A DNA stretch of 64,000 nt from DAIOGN01 sp036745245 (GCA_036745245.1 DAIOGN010000001.1:1-64000); one strand, 5' to 3'. Shown: positions 35,681 to 44,361, numbered from the stretch's first letter. Notes: generated from the sequence alone by a model not told the origin. A program made the numbers and translations.

Positions 35681-36555
35681 ACCGCGATCTCCTTGCCGAA
35701 GCCCAGCCGTCGTGCCAGTACCAACGACACCGCGGCCACCAGCGCGAACAGCGCGAAGGCCGCAGCCGACGCATACCCCATGTCGAACTTTACCAGACCT
35801 TCGTTGTACACGAAATACACCAGCGTGCGCGTGGAGCCCAGCGGCCCGCCGCGTGTCATGACGTACACTTCTATAAAGACCTGGAACGACTTGATGGTGT
35901 TCAGCACGAGCACCAGAAGTGTCATGGGCCGCAGGGCCGGCCAGATCACGAATCGCAGCGTTTGCCAACGCGATGCGGCCAAGAGGCGCGCCGATTCGAA
36001 GTATTCCGCCGGCAGAGCCTGTAGAGCCGCCAGGTAGAGCAGCATGTAGTACCCCACCGCGGCCCACACGTCCAGCAGCATGATGGCGGGAAGCGCCGTG
36101 CTGGTGGACAACAGAAACCCGTGCTCAGGCGGAGTGAACCCCAGCGCCACTGCCACAGACGACAGCACTCCGTCGCGCGTGTACAGCGCGGTCCACACCA
36201 GCGCCACCACCACCAGGGACGTGATGGATGGAAAGAAGAAGGCCGCGCGAAACAACCCGCGCCCGCGAATGCGCGAGTTCAGAAGCAGGGCCAGGCCCAG
36301 GGCCAGGGCCGTGGTCACCGGAACGGTGACCCCCACAAACAACAGGGTGTTACGCGCCGCCTGCCAGAAGTCGCCGTCGCCCCAGAGCCGCACAAAGTTC
36401 TGCGGGCCCACAAACGACAGATCTCCTCCCAGCGGCGAATAGGAGGTGAAGGCCAGGTAGAGTGCAAAGCCCAGCGGGAATAGCCAGAACGCCACGAAGC
36501 TTATCGCCCACGGCGCAACCAGCCACACGGCGGGGCGGCGCCAGAGGGGCTTCAT
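35677..36555 (-). CDS. Carbohydrate ABC transporter permease (MalF/UgpA-like)
   Basis: A 292-residue permease with six membrane helices. The EAA-type loop is seen as YFESARLLAASRWQTLRFVIWPALRP. Together with the MalG-like partner it would form the channel. The start overlaps the stop of the substrate-binding protein gene by four bases. No ATP-binding subunit gene lies next to it, so a shared MsmX/UgpC-type ATPase is likely encoded elsewhere. Confidence 0.9.
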   Translation of the reverse strand: MKPLWRRPAVWLVAPWAISFVAFWLFPLGFALYLAFTSYSPLGGDLSFVGPQNFVRLWGDGDFWQAARNTLLFVGVTVPVTTALALGLALLLNSRIRGRGLFRAAFFFPSITSLVVVALVWTALYTRDGVLSSVAVALGFTPPEHGFLLSTSTALPAIMLLDVWAAVGYYMLLYLAALQALPAEYFESARLLAASRWQTLRFVIWPALRPMTLLVLVLNTIKSFQVFIEVYVMTRGGPLGSTRTLVYFVYNEGLVKFDMGYASAAAFALFALVAAVSLVLARRLGFGKEIAV

Positions 36556-37766
36556 GGACGCGATAGCAGTTGGTCGATGTCGGAGCAGGCGCGCTCAAGC
36601 GCGGAATCCGGCGACGTGCCGCCGTACATGGCCCGCTCCACCGCACCTTCGATCATCTCTTCGATCTCCACCCAGCGCGGGTGCACAGGCGTCGCCCGGG
36701 AGCTCTCGAGTTGCCGATTGAACACGTTGAGATGCGGATCTTCGGTGAAGTACGGATTGGCGGCGGCCGCCGTGTGCGCCGGCACGAAGCCGATGGCGCG
36801 GCAGAGCTTCAAGTTGTTCTCGGGCTGAAGCAGGAAATCGATGAACAACTGAGCTTCCTGCGCGTGTACCGACTTCTTGGGCACCACGAGATACTCGCCG
36901 CCTGCAAATGACACCGAGATGCCTGTGTCGGCGCGAGGCATGAGTGCCAGCCCATAGCGCGGCGACTTCGGGTCGCGGCGAAGCTGCTGAAGCAGCCAGT
37001 CGCCGGAGATGGTGAAGCCGATTTTGCCGCGTTGAAATGCCAGGTCCAGCTCGCGCTGCACGTCGAACACGCCGACTTTGCAGAGCTCACGGTAAAACGT
37101 GAGCGCCTCCAGCCCGGCCCTGGAATTGAGTGCGCACTTGCCATCCACAAACAGTTCGCCGCCCGCCGACCAGAAGAGTGGCAGGAATTTCTTGTACAGG
37201 CGGTGGCGTTCGAACGTGTTGGCAGCAAAGCCGTGCACATCGCCCTTGAGGTTGTTGATGGCGCGCGCCTGGCTCAACCACTCGCTCCAGGTGGCCGGCG
37301 GCTGAGTTGTGTCGACTTTGGCGCGGCGCATGAGGTCCTTGTTGTAGAACAACACGCGTGTGCCGAGCAGCCAGGGATAGCCGTAAATGCGCCCCTGGTA
37401 AGCCACAGGCTCCCACATGGCGAACTGATTGAGATGGCGCTCCGCCTCTGCGGTGAGGTCGAGCAGGAGTCCCTTGCTGGAGAACTCCGCCACCCAGTCG
37501 GAGCCCAATTCCAGTACATCGGGCGTGGTGCCGGTGGCGAACGCCACCACGATCTTCTGGTGCCCCTCGGCCCAGGTGAGATCCACCACTTCCACGTTAA
37601 TGTTGGGATTGGCCCCCTCGAAGGTGGCGACCAGCTCCTCGATCAGCGGTTTGGCCCGTGAGTCGGTCCAGAACTGCCACCAGGTGATCGTGGTCTTCTC
37701 GTCGACGCGCCGGATGCAGCCGGCGCAGACGAGGACGAGCAGGCATCCCCCCAGAATGCGCATCAT
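36552..37766 (-). CDS. Carbohydrate ABC transporter substrate-binding lipoprotein
   Basis: A 404-residue extracellular solute-binding protein of family 1. Signal peptide with lipobox VCAGC (Cys17). ITWWQFWTDSRAKPLIEELVATFE and NPNINVEVVDL are typical of sugar binders; GYPWLLGTRVLFYNKDLM and the C-terminal WVEIEEMIEGAVERAMYG complete the fold. AAGGTGAG four bases upstream supports the ATG at 37766. The sugar cannot be told. First gene of the three-gene importer unit. Confidence 0.9.
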   Translation of the reverse strand: MMRILGGCLLVLVCAGCIRRVDEKTTITWWQFWTDSRAKPLIEELVATFEGANPNINVEVVDLTWAEGHQKIVVAFATGTTPDVLELGSDWVAEFSSKGLLLDLTAEAERHLNQFAMWEPVAYQGRIYGYPWLLGTRVLFYNKDLMRRAKVDTTQPPATWSEWLSQARAINNLKGDVHGFAANTFERHRLYKKFLPLFWSAGGELFVDGKCALNSRAGLEALTFYRELCKVGVFDVQRELDLAFQRGKIGFTISGDWLLQQLRRDPKSPRYGLALMPRADTGISVSFAGGEYLVVPKKSVHAQEAQLFIDFLLQPENNLKLCRAIGFVPAHTAAAANPYFTEDPHLNVFNRQLESSRATPVHPRWVEIEEMIEGAVERAMYGGTSPDSALERACSDIDQLLSRP

Positions 37767-37810
37767 CACGCTCACCTTAGGCGCCCCTGGAGCCTGGCGC
37801 AATGGCATTT

Positions 37811-37816
37811 CGCTTG
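37811..37816 (+). promoter_or_regulatory. Possible -35 element before the DUF6754-type operon
   Basis: CGCTTGACGGCC lies some 30 bases upstream of the ATG at 37848; CAAGAT 17 bases on is a poor -10. The core matches the sequences before 4682, 43658 and 61392. Confidence 0.3.
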
Positions 37817-37847
37817 ACGGCCCGCTCCCGGACGGTCAAGATGCGGC

Positions 37848-38972
37848 ATGATGCCTGCACGGCCGGGGCTCTTCGCGATCGTGCTGTGGGCCGCGGCATC
37901 AACTTCTGCGGCTGCCCCGCCTGCCTCTGTGCTGCAAGCGCCCCACGCAGCCGATCGCCCCTGGGACAAGGGCGGCGCCCTCGTAGTGACCTGGCAGAAC
38001 ACGATGCCCGTTGATTTCACGGTGCACGTGCGGCGCCTGGGTGGGGCCGAACCCGTGGCGCTGGGGCCGTTTCCGATATCCTCTGAGCAATTCATCGACA
38101 GCGGCCTGACATCGGGAATTGCCTACGTGTACGAACTCGCCGTACACGATCCGGATGGAAACCAGGTGTCCGTCGTTCGTACGTCGCCCGCGCAACCCAG
38201 GCCCAATCTGTTCGACCTCAGTCGCGCGGATGAAGCCATACTCATCGCACTGCTCTTCGCCGTATTTCTTTGGGGAACATTTCGCGGCAGCCCGCGTGAA
38301 ATCAGGCCGATCGCCGGCGTGACGGCCATGGAGGAGGCGATGGGCCGCGCCGTGGAGATGGGCAAACCGGTGCTGTTCTCAATTGGCTGGGGCGCCCAAC
38401 TCGACAAGCCGGCCACGCTCGCCGCGCTCAATCTGTTCGGCTACATCGCTCGCAAGGCAGCCTCTTACGGCGCCCGCCTTCTGTTTCCCGCCCACGACGC
38501 CGTGATCATGGCAGCGGCGCAGGAGTCGGCGAGCGCAGGAGCGCGGTTGGAGGGCCGACCGGAACTATACCGGGAGGAAGACATCTACTACGTCACCGGC
38601 TCGCAGTTCGGCTACGCGGCTGCCTTGGACGGCATCCTCTGCCGCGAAAAACCCGCCGCCACCTTCTGGATTGGCACGTTCGCGGCCGAGTCACTGATTC
38701 TCTCGGAAACCGGGAATCAGGTGGGCGCAGTGCAGATCGCGGGCACCGACAGCACCATTCAGCTCGCATTCTTTCTGGTCACCTGCGACTACACTCTGAT
38801 TGGTGAAGAGATGTTTGCTGCGTCGGCTTATCTCACACGCGACCCGAAGGCGCAGGGAGCGCTCTGGTCGCAGGATGTGCTGAAAGTGGTGGTCGCCACC
38901 GTGCTCGTGGTGGGGCTGGTGGCTGCGCTCCTGAACTGGCATGCAGTTGGCAACTTCCTGAGAGGCTTCTGA
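37848..38972 (+). CDS. DUF6754-type membrane protein
   Basis: A 374-residue protein without known function. Signal peptide (to about 23), an Fn3-like domain (about 35-115, LVVTWQNTMPVDFTVHVRR), one membrane helix (about 127-146), a large cytoplasmic-type alpha/beta domain (150-340) and a last membrane helix (about 350-369). The soluble part shows EEAMGRAVEMGKPVLFSIG, LNLFGYIARKAASYGARL, ETGNQVGAVQIAGTDSTIQL and CDYTLIGEEMFAASAYL, matching the DUF6754 family as I recall it. It is the first gene of a chain of nine with touching or overlapping ends. Confidence 0.7.
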   Translation: MMPARPGLFAIVLWAAASTSAAAPPASVLQAPHAADRPWDKGGALVVTWQNTMPVDFTVHVRRLGGAEPVALGPFPISSEQFIDSGLTSGIAYVYELAVHDPDGNQVSVVRTSPAQPRPNLFDLSRADEAILIALLFAVFLWGTFRGSPREIRPIAGVTAMEEAMGRAVEMGKPVLFSIGWGAQLDKPATLAALNLFGYIARKAASYGARLLFPAHDAVIMAAAQESASAGARLEGRPELYREEDIYYVTGSQFGYAAALDGILCREKPAATFWIGTFAAESLILSETGNQVGAVQIAGTDSTIQLAFFLVTCDYTLIGEEMFAASAYLTRDPKAQGALWSQDVLKVVVATVLVVGLVAALLNWHAVGNFLRGF

Positions 38973-38973
38973 C

Positions 38974-39594
38974 GTGCGATTGCGCCTGCCGCTCTTTCTG
39001 GTCACCGGGTTCGGCGTGGCGCTTTTGCTCCAGTACTTCATTCCGCTCCCTGCCGGACAGGCGTTCTATTCGCGTGCGCTGGAGTGGATGCAGGTGATCT
39101 TCGCGGCGGGCCTGCTTCTGGGCGGCGCCAACTTTGCGCGATTGCACCTCAAGCGCGCCGCCACCCGTAAGGACGAGCGGCCCTACTCACTTCTGGCCCT
39201 GGCCGCTCTCGCCACCATGCTCGTGGCCGGAGCCGTCAGCATCGGCCGCGACTCCACATTCCTCTGGCTGTTCGACAACCTCCAGGCGCCCATGCAGCAA
39301 ACCGTGTTTTCGCTTCTGGCCTTCTTCGTGGCCACGGCGGCGTATCGCGGCTTCCGCCTGCGTTCGGTGGAATCGGGCCTTCTCCTGTCGGTGGCGCTCA
39401 TCGTGATGATCGGCCGCATCCCCGTGGGTGAATTGATCTCGCCTGTTCTTCCGCAGGCCGCCTCGTGGCTGGTGGACGTGCCTGCCGTGGCAGCCAAACG
39501 CGGCATTCTCATCGGCGTAGGGCTGGGATCGGTGGCTGTGTCCCTGCGAGTGATTCTGGGCGTGGAACGGGCGTGGCTCGGAGGTTCGCAATGA
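38974..39594 (+). CDS. Membrane protein of the DUF6754-type cluster
   Basis: A 206-residue protein with about five or six membrane helices and short loops. Not recognised as any known family. Starts with GTG one base after the preceding gene and its stop overlaps the ATG of the next gene, so co-translation is likely. Conserved-looking features: ALEWMQVIFAAGLLLGGANF and RIPVGELISPVLPQAASWL. Confidence 0.65.
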   Translation: MRLRLPLFLVTGFGVALLLQYFIPLPAGQAFYSRALEWMQVIFAAGLLLGGANFARLHLKRAATRKDERPYSLLALAALATMLVAGAVSIGRDSTFLWLFDNLQAPMQQTVFSLLAFFVATAAYRGFRLRSVESGLLLSVALIVMIGRIPVGELISPVLPQAASWLVDVPAVAAKRGILIGVGLGSVAVSLRVILGVERAWLGGSQ

Positions 39595-40397
39595 AGCTCC
39601 CCGCTCTCGACCGGCGTGCGCTGTACGTGCTCTTGTTTCTCGCTGTGGCCCTGCCGCTCTTGTTCCCTATCGGCCTGGTGGGGAGCGTCTCGAAATCCAC
39701 TCGGCAATTCCACAGGCTCATCGAATCGCTTCAGCCAGGCGACGTGATCCTCATCTCGTTCGATTGCGAGGCGGCGAGCTGGGCCGAGATCGGCCCCGTG
39801 GCGCGCGCGGTGATTCTGCACGCGATGAAGCGCGACCTCAGAATCGTGGGCACATCGTTCCTCTCGGAGGGCACGGCGCTCGGCTACCGGCTCCTGTCGG
39901 AACTGGCCACCGAGCACGGAAAGAGCTACGGCGAAGACTGGGCCTACCTCGGCTTCCGCCCGCAGTACGTGGCGGCCATGCTGGGGCTGGGCGAGTCGAT
40001 TATCCGGGAATATCCAAAGGACTACCTCGAACAACCCGCCGAGTCGCTCCCCATCTTCGCGGGCGTGCAGTCATATCGCCAGATCAAGCTGGTGATATCG
40101 ATCGCCGACGACAGCATGCCGCAGTACTGGGTAGAGTACGCCGGCGGCCGCCATGGCGTGCCCATCGCGGCGGGTCTCTCCGCCGTGATGCTGACTACGT
40201 TCACGCCTTACCTCGATTCACACCAGCTTGTGGGACTGGTGAGCGGGCTCAAAGGCGCGGCTGAATACGAGCAATTGCTCGGTGTGACCGGCGCAGGCAC
40301 GCGTGGCATGGACGCTCAGTCGAGCGCGCATCTGGCCATCATTGTACTGGTGGTGGTGGGCAACGCGATCTACTTCCGCGGCCGGAGGAAATCATGA
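39591..40397 (+). CDS. Bitopic membrane protein of the DUF6754-type cluster
   Basis: A 268-residue protein with one membrane helix at each end (about 10-29 and 246-263) and a soluble alpha/beta domain between them. The soluble part starts LQPGDVILISFDCEAASWAE, and continues HAMKRDLRIVGTSF and GFRPQYVAAMLGLGESI. Its layout, two helices around a Rossmann-like domain, mirrors the first gene of the cluster. No signal for an enzymatic activity is visible. ATGA overlaps on both sides. Confidence 0.65.
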   Translation: MKLPALDRRALYVLLFLAVALPLLFPIGLVGSVSKSTRQFHRLIESLQPGDVILISFDCEAASWAEIGPVARAVILHAMKRDLRIVGTSFLSEGTALGYRLLSELATEHGKSYGEDWAYLGFRPQYVAAMLGLGESIIREYPKDYLEQPAESLPIFAGVQSYRQIKLVISIADDSMPQYWVEYAGGRHGVPIAAGLSAVMLTTFTPYLDSHQLVGLVSGLKGAAEYEQLLGVTGAGTRGMDAQSSAHLAIIVLVVVGNAIYFRGRRKS

Positions 40398-40990
40398 GCG
40401 AGCCGGCCATCTGGATCTCAGCCCTCTGCACGCTCGCGATCTATTCGTTCCTCTACAGGGACAACCCGGTCTATCGCGCCGCCGAGCAGATCCTGGTGGG
40501 GCTGTCTGTGGGCTACCTCGTGGTGATTACAGTTCGCTCCACACTCATCCCCCGGGTGTGGACTCCGGCCACCGATGGCAATCCGTGGGCCTTTGTGGCG
40601 GCGGCCCTCGTGCTGCTCATGTGGACACGCCTGCATCCGAAAGCGGGCTGGCTCTCGCGACTTCCACTGGCACTGGTGGTGGGTGCCGGCGCCGGCCTTT
40701 CGATTCCCGCGCTGCTCAAGGCCCGCGTTACCAGCCAGATGGCCGCGGTGCTCACGCCCACGCCCGACTTCAACACCTTCGTCGGTGCACTCGGCGTGAT
40801 CACCACCCTTGCCTATTTCCACTTCACCCGCCCGCGCACAGGCGTGTTCGATGGGGTGGCACGAGTGGGCACCTGGTACCTCATGATCTTCTTCGGGGCC
40901 ACCTTCGGGTTCACCATCATGTCGCGGATCTCGTTGCTCCTCGGACGATCCGAGTTCCTCCTGGGCACCTGGCTGGGGATCCTGCCGTGA
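40394..40990 (+). CDS. Polytopic membrane protein of the DUF6754-type cluster
   Basis: A 198-residue protein with six predicted helices: NPVYRAAEQILVGLSVGYLV is a near-terminal one, and FGFTIMSRISLLLGRSEFLL lies close to the end. Not recognised. It overlaps the preceding gene (ATGA) and the next small gene (TGATG). The pair of this gene with the 206-residue membrane protein might form a membrane scaffold for the two soluble domains of the cluster; this is an inference. Confidence 0.65.
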   Translation: MSEPAIWISALCTLAIYSFLYRDNPVYRAAEQILVGLSVGYLVVITVRSTLIPRVWTPATDGNPWAFVAAALVLLMWTRLHPKAGWLSRLPLALVVGAGAGLSIPALLKARVTSQMAAVLTPTPDFNTFVGALGVITTLAYFHFTRPRTGVFDGVARVGTWYLMIFFGATFGFTIMSRISLLLGRSEFLLGTWLGILP

Positions 40991-41115
40991 TGTGCCCGCG
41001 TTGCCGCAAGGCAATGCGCGAGGAAAGACGTATACGGCATAAGCAGCGAAAGTGGATCTGCCCGCACTGCGGGCGTGTAAGATTTCAAAAGCCCCGAAAG
41101 ACCCAAACCAATTGA
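40990..41115 (+). CDS. Very small zinc-ribbon protein
   Basis: A 41-residue protein with two CxxC knuckles (CPRC at 2-5, CPHC at about 27-30) separated by a basic helix-like stretch (KAMREERRIRHKQRKW). This is a minimal zinc ribbon; it may bind nucleic acid or a partner protein. Its ATG shares a base with the stop of the preceding gene (TGATG) and its stop overlaps the TTG of the next gene, so it looks like a true gene rather than a chance frame. Too short for most gene callers. Confidence 0.6.
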   Translation: MCPRCRKAMREERRIRHKQRKWICPHCGRVRFQKPRKTQTN

Positions 41116-41924
41116 GCCCAGAACCGCCCACCCACCCCGAAGGCAAACCCGCCCTCTACATAGGCACCTCGGGCTACAGTTTTCAGGACTGGGTGGGGAC
41201 GTTCTACCCACCGGGGACGCAGCGCGGCAAGATGTTCGATTTCTACCTCAAGCACTTCCCGGCGGTGGAAATCAACGCCATGTACTACCGCATCCTGCCA
41301 CCCTCGGTGATGGCTCAGATCGGCGGCCGGGCGCCCGAGGGATACCCCATCGTGGTGAAGGCGCACAAGAGCCTCACGCATGAGCGACACGAAGCCTGGG
41401 CCCAGCTGCCCGAGTGGAAGAAATCGATCGCACCCCTCCTGGAGCGTGGCCAGATGGCCGGGGCTCTCCTCCAGTTCCCCTACGCCTTCCGCCTGTCCGA
41501 AACCAGCCTCGAGCACCTACGCCAGGCCGCCCTGGAACTGGCTCCCCACCCCGTGTTCGTGGAGTTCCGCCACGCCTCCTGGATGCGCCCCGACGTGTTC
41601 GCCTTCCTCAGGGAGACCGGCCTCAATTTCGTCTCGGTGGACGAGCCGGCCCTGCCCCAGCTCCTGCCTGCTCAGCCCGTGCTCACCGGCCCGGTGCTTT
41701 ATGTGCGCTTCCACGGCCGAAATGCGGCAAATTGGTGGGGCCAGGAGGGGGATCGGTACGACTATAATTACAGCGCTGCTGAGTTGACAGAGTGGCGGGA
41801 AAAGATTAAAAAGCTGCAGGATCAGGCCCAGGCGACGTATCTATTCTTTAATAATTGTCACCAGGGGCAGGCTGCGTCCAACGCGCAGATGATGCAGGCC
41901 CTTATGGAGGGGGGAACTCTGTGA
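41112..41924 (+). CDS. DUF72 domain protein
   Basis: About 270 residues, TIM-barrel DUF72 family (YecE-like) of unknown function. Family marks: LYIGTSGYSFQDWVGTFYP, FPAVEINAMYYRILP, VVKAHKSLTHERH, LLQFPYAFR, PVFVEFRHASWM, LYVRFHGRNAANWW and LFFNNCHQGQAASNAQMM. The TTG at 41112 overlaps the zinc-ribbon stop (TTGA) and is the best start. The stop overlaps the next gene's GTG. Confidence 0.88.
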   Translation: MSPEPPTHPEGKPALYIGTSGYSFQDWVGTFYPPGTQRGKMFDFYLKHFPAVEINAMYYRILPPSVMAQIGGRAPEGYPIVVKAHKSLTHERHEAWAQLPEWKKSIAPLLERGQMAGALLQFPYAFRLSETSLEHLRQAALELAPHPVFVEFRHASWMRPDVFAFLRETGLNFVSVDEPALPQLLPAQPVLTGPVLYVRFHGRNAANWWGQEGDRYDYNYSAAELTEWREKIKKLQDQAQATYLFFNNCHQGQAASNAQMMQALMEGGTL

Positions 41925-42907
41925 GCCGCACGCGTGTCATCATTGGTATTGTCGTCGTGGTGATAGTCGCGATCGGCTACGCCATGGACCGGCACGCCCG
42001 GTCCGAGCCGGCGCGCCTGTCGGCCGTGGATGAGCCTGCCACGCGGTCCAAGCCCCGTCCCGTGCCCCCGGCGCCCACCTCGCGCGACGGCGCCGGCAGA
42101 CCCTGGGTGGCGCTCGAGCCTCCGTCGAAGTTGCGGCCCCGCCTGGGAGCGCATGCCGCGTGCGTGGTCGACGAAGAGTCGGGCAGCGTACTCTATGGGC
42201 GACGCTCCGACGAGGTGCGCCCGGTCGCCAGCATGATCAAGCTGCTCACGGCACTGACGTATCTCGAATCCGGCGGCGACCTGAACGGCGAAATTGAAAT
42301 CACCCCCGAGGACGCGCAGGGAGCCGGCAAGTCGATCCTCTGGAAGGGACATCGCTTCCGCGCTCGCGACGTGCTCTACGCCGCGCTCATTTCCTCCGAG
42401 AACCGGGCAGCGCGTGCCCTCGCCCGGTCCACGCCGTACACGGAGGAAGAGTTCATTCAGCGCATGCGGGATCGCGCGGCGCGCATGGGCTGCACCACGT
42501 TTCAGGTGGTCGAACCTACGGGGCTGTCGGAGTTGAACGTGGCTTCGTCCACGGACGTGGCACGGCTGTTGATCAACGCCGTGTCAAATCCCACCATCGC
42601 GCGCATCCTCCAAACGTACAGGCACGAATTCCGGGCCATCAACAAGCCGAGGAAGCTGTACCGCCTCACCAACAGCAATCGCATGCTGAAGTCCAAATAC
42701 AAGGTGTCGGGCGGCAAGACGGGCTACATCGTGGAGGCCGGATATTGCCTGGCCAATCGCATTGAAACACCACAGGGGCCGATCGTGACCGTGGTCATGG
42801 GATGTCGGTCGAACTCTTCACGGTTCACCGAGACACGAAACCTCATCGAGTGGGCTCAGAAGTACCGCGCGCGCGCCCACACCTTTTCGCAGGCCGGGGT
42901 CACATGA
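41921..42907 (+). CDS. D-alanyl-D-alanine carboxypeptidase (PBP5-like)
   Basis: A 328-residue serine carboxypeptidase trimming the terminal D-Ala of stem peptides. The uncleaved signal or anchor helix is at 7-20. Active-site motifs: S104-M-I-K107, S159-E-N161, K266-T-G268 in SGGKTGYIVEAGYCL. It lacks the C-terminal beta domain and amphipathic anchor of PBP5, so it is the shorter type anchored by its N-terminus. The GTG start overlaps the DUF72 stop, and the stop overlaps the next ATG. Confidence 0.9.
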   Translation: MSRTRVIIGIVVVVIVAIGYAMDRHARSEPARLSAVDEPATRSKPRPVPPAPTSRDGAGRPWVALEPPSKLRPRLGAHAACVVDEESGSVLYGRRSDEVRPVASMIKLLTALTYLESGGDLNGEIEITPEDAQGAGKSILWKGHRFRARDVLYAALISSENRAARALARSTPYTEEEFIQRMRDRAARMGCTTFQVVEPTGLSELNVASSTDVARLLINAVSNPTIARILQTYRHEFRAINKPRKLYRLTNSNRMLKSKYKVSGGKTGYIVEAGYCLANRIETPQGPIVTVVMGCRSNSSRFTETRNLIEWAQKYRARAHTFSQAGVT

Positions 42908-43227
42908 GCCAGCCGAAAGGAACGCCTGTGGCCAAACCAAAATCGCCCGAACCCACCCTGGGCGAGATCCTCTCGGGCGTCGACATTATCGGCACCATAC
43001 TTCACCTCGATCTGCCGAAGCTGGAGCAGCAGATTCAGGAAATCAAAGCACTCGTCACGCCGGTCCGCACTCCGGATCGCCCGGTGCAGGGCCTCGACGC
43101 CGATCTCGCCGCCGTACTCGAAGATCTCAAGGAAACTCTGCAGCTCCAGAACGAGCGCCTGCTCTCCCTGGAGCGAAGGCTGTCGCATCTCACCACCGTC
43201 TGCGAACAATGGAACAGCGCGAAGTAA
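42904..43227 (+). CDS. Small coiled-coil protein
   Basis: A 107-residue protein without recognised family. The N-terminal 15 residues are basic and Pro-rich, then LGEILSGVDIIGTILHLDLPKLEQQIQEI... gives way to two coiled-coil helices (about 35-55 and 70-100, ALVTPVRTP between). It overlaps the carboxypeptidase (ATGA) and the rhodanese gene (19 bases). Confidence 0.55.
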   Translation: MSQPKGTPVAKPKSPEPTLGEILSGVDIIGTILHLDLPKLEQQIQEIKALVTPVRTPDRPVQGLDADLAAVLEDLKETLQLQNERLLSLERRLSHLTTVCEQWNSAK

Positions 43228-43568
43228 AACCCATTCGGCTCATTTCCGTTTTCGATCTGAAGAAGAAGATGGACGACGGGCCGGACGGCTGGCTGGTTGA
43301 CGTACGCTCGGCCGACGAGTATCGAACCCTGCATGCGCCGGGCGTGAAATGCGTAATTCCGCACACGGAAGTCGCTTCGTCCCTGGAACATCTTCCCGCC
43401 GACCGCACCACGCCCATTTTTCTCATCTGTCGCAGCGGCAATCGCTCGGGCAAAACGGCCCGACTCCTCACCGATCTCGGATTCTCCGAAGTATTCAACG
43501 TGGCCGGCGGAATGCTGGCGTGGGTGGAGATGGGATTGCCCACCGAGCGCGGGCCCGGCGTACTCTAA
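43209..43568 (+). CDS. Rhodanese-like domain protein
   Basis: A 119-residue single rhodanese domain. Active-site loop with the persulfide-forming Cys74 in LICRSGNRS; other features are WLVDVRSADEY and GFSEVFNVAGGMLAW. Transfers sulfur or senses thiols; the partner is unknown. Last gene of the nine-gene chain, 89 bases before tRNA-Phe. Confidence 0.9.
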   Translation: MEQREVKPIRLISVFDLKKKMDDGPDGWLVDVRSADEYRTLHAPGVKCVIPHTEVASSLEHLPADRTTPIFLICRSGNRSGKTARLLTDLGFSEVFNVAGGMLAWVEMGLPTERGPGVL

Positions 43569-43616
43569 CGCTCGCACAGAGCGCGCTCGCAGGTCACTCG
43601 GCGCCGGGAATGGCCC

Positions 43617-43644
43617 TTGACGGGGCCCCGAGCCGCTTTAAATT
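43617..43644 (+). promoter_or_regulatory. Promoter of the tRNA genes
   Basis: TTGACG (43617-43622), 16-base spacer, TAAATT (43639-43644), about 14 bases before the start of tRNA-Phe. The AT-rich TTTAAATTA stretch stands out in a GC-rich context. Confidence 0.5.
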
Positions 43645-43657
43645 ACCCGCTTCAAGT

Positions 43658-43733
<76 letters not shown>

Positions 43734-43763
43734 TAATTTTTGCAGTTGGTTTTGGAGTTTCGT

Positions 43764-43836
43764 GCCACCGTAGCTCAGTCGGTAGAGCAGCGGTTTCGTA
43801 AACCGCAGGTCATCGGTTCGAATCCGATCGGTGGCT
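43764..43836 (+). tRNA. tRNA-Thr (CGT)
   Basis: Acceptor GCCACCG with CGGTGGC, D arm GCTCAGTCGGTAGAGC, anticodon stem GCGGT/ACCGC with loop TTCGTAA (anticodon CGT, reading ACG), T arm ATCGG-TTCGAAT-CCGAT, discriminator T, no encoded CCA. It lies 30 bases after tRNA-Phe and shares most of its 5' half. Confidence 0.95.
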
Positions 43837-43884
43837 TTTCAAAGGCGCTTCCGCCCCGGCCTCACGGCCCCATGAAGGCAGACA

Positions 43885-44361
43885 TCAGACGCCTTTGTGG
43901 GGCCTCACCAGCCGACGTCTCAGCAGGCCCAGCATGTACTCTTCCGACAGGCCGTCGGCTGTGCGCAACGTGGGGGCCACTGGCTGGGACAACTTCCGCT
44001 CCCGCCAGCACACCACGCGACCCAGGGAATCGGTCTGCGGCTCGATGCGAGCCCAGGCACGTGCGCGGTCTTCGTCAAGCTCGGAGACGTACAGCGTGCC
44101 CTCGGAGGTCTCTTCGAATCGATAGCCCAGGCTCTGAATGGTCAGAGTGAGGCGCGCGGGCGAACTGTCGCCGGGCCCCGAGACGCTCACCTTGGAGGGT
44201 GCAGTCTGGTTGTAGATGCCCGCAGCGTGCTCGAGGGCATCCGCCAGGAGATGCAGCATGGCGCCGTGGCCGTGTGAAGCGCGGTCGGCGCCGGTCGGGA
44301 GCGGGAGCGGCGGCAACGAAACAGGCTTGCCGGGCGCACCGCGACGCCTCTTGAATTTCAC
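43885..44361 (-). CDS. Hypothetical protein
   Basis: A 158-residue protein that I do not recognise. It starts with a basic stretch (KFKRRRGAPGKP), then Pro-rich, and then a mixed alpha/beta part (ARLTLTIQSLGYRFEETSEGTLYVSELDEDRARAWARIE) that might be a small sensor or nucleic-acid-binding fold. No signal peptide or membrane segment. GTG start at 44361; a TAGAAT box ten bases upstream may be its -10. Confidence 0.55.
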   Translation of the reverse strand: MKFKRRRGAPGKPVSLPPLPLPTGADRASHGHGAMLHLLADALEHAAGIYNQTAPSKVSVSGPGDSSPARLTLTIQSLGYRFEETSEGTLYVSELDEDRARAWARIEPQTDSLGRVVCWRERKLSQPVAPTLRTADGLSEEYMLGLLRRRLVRPHKGV

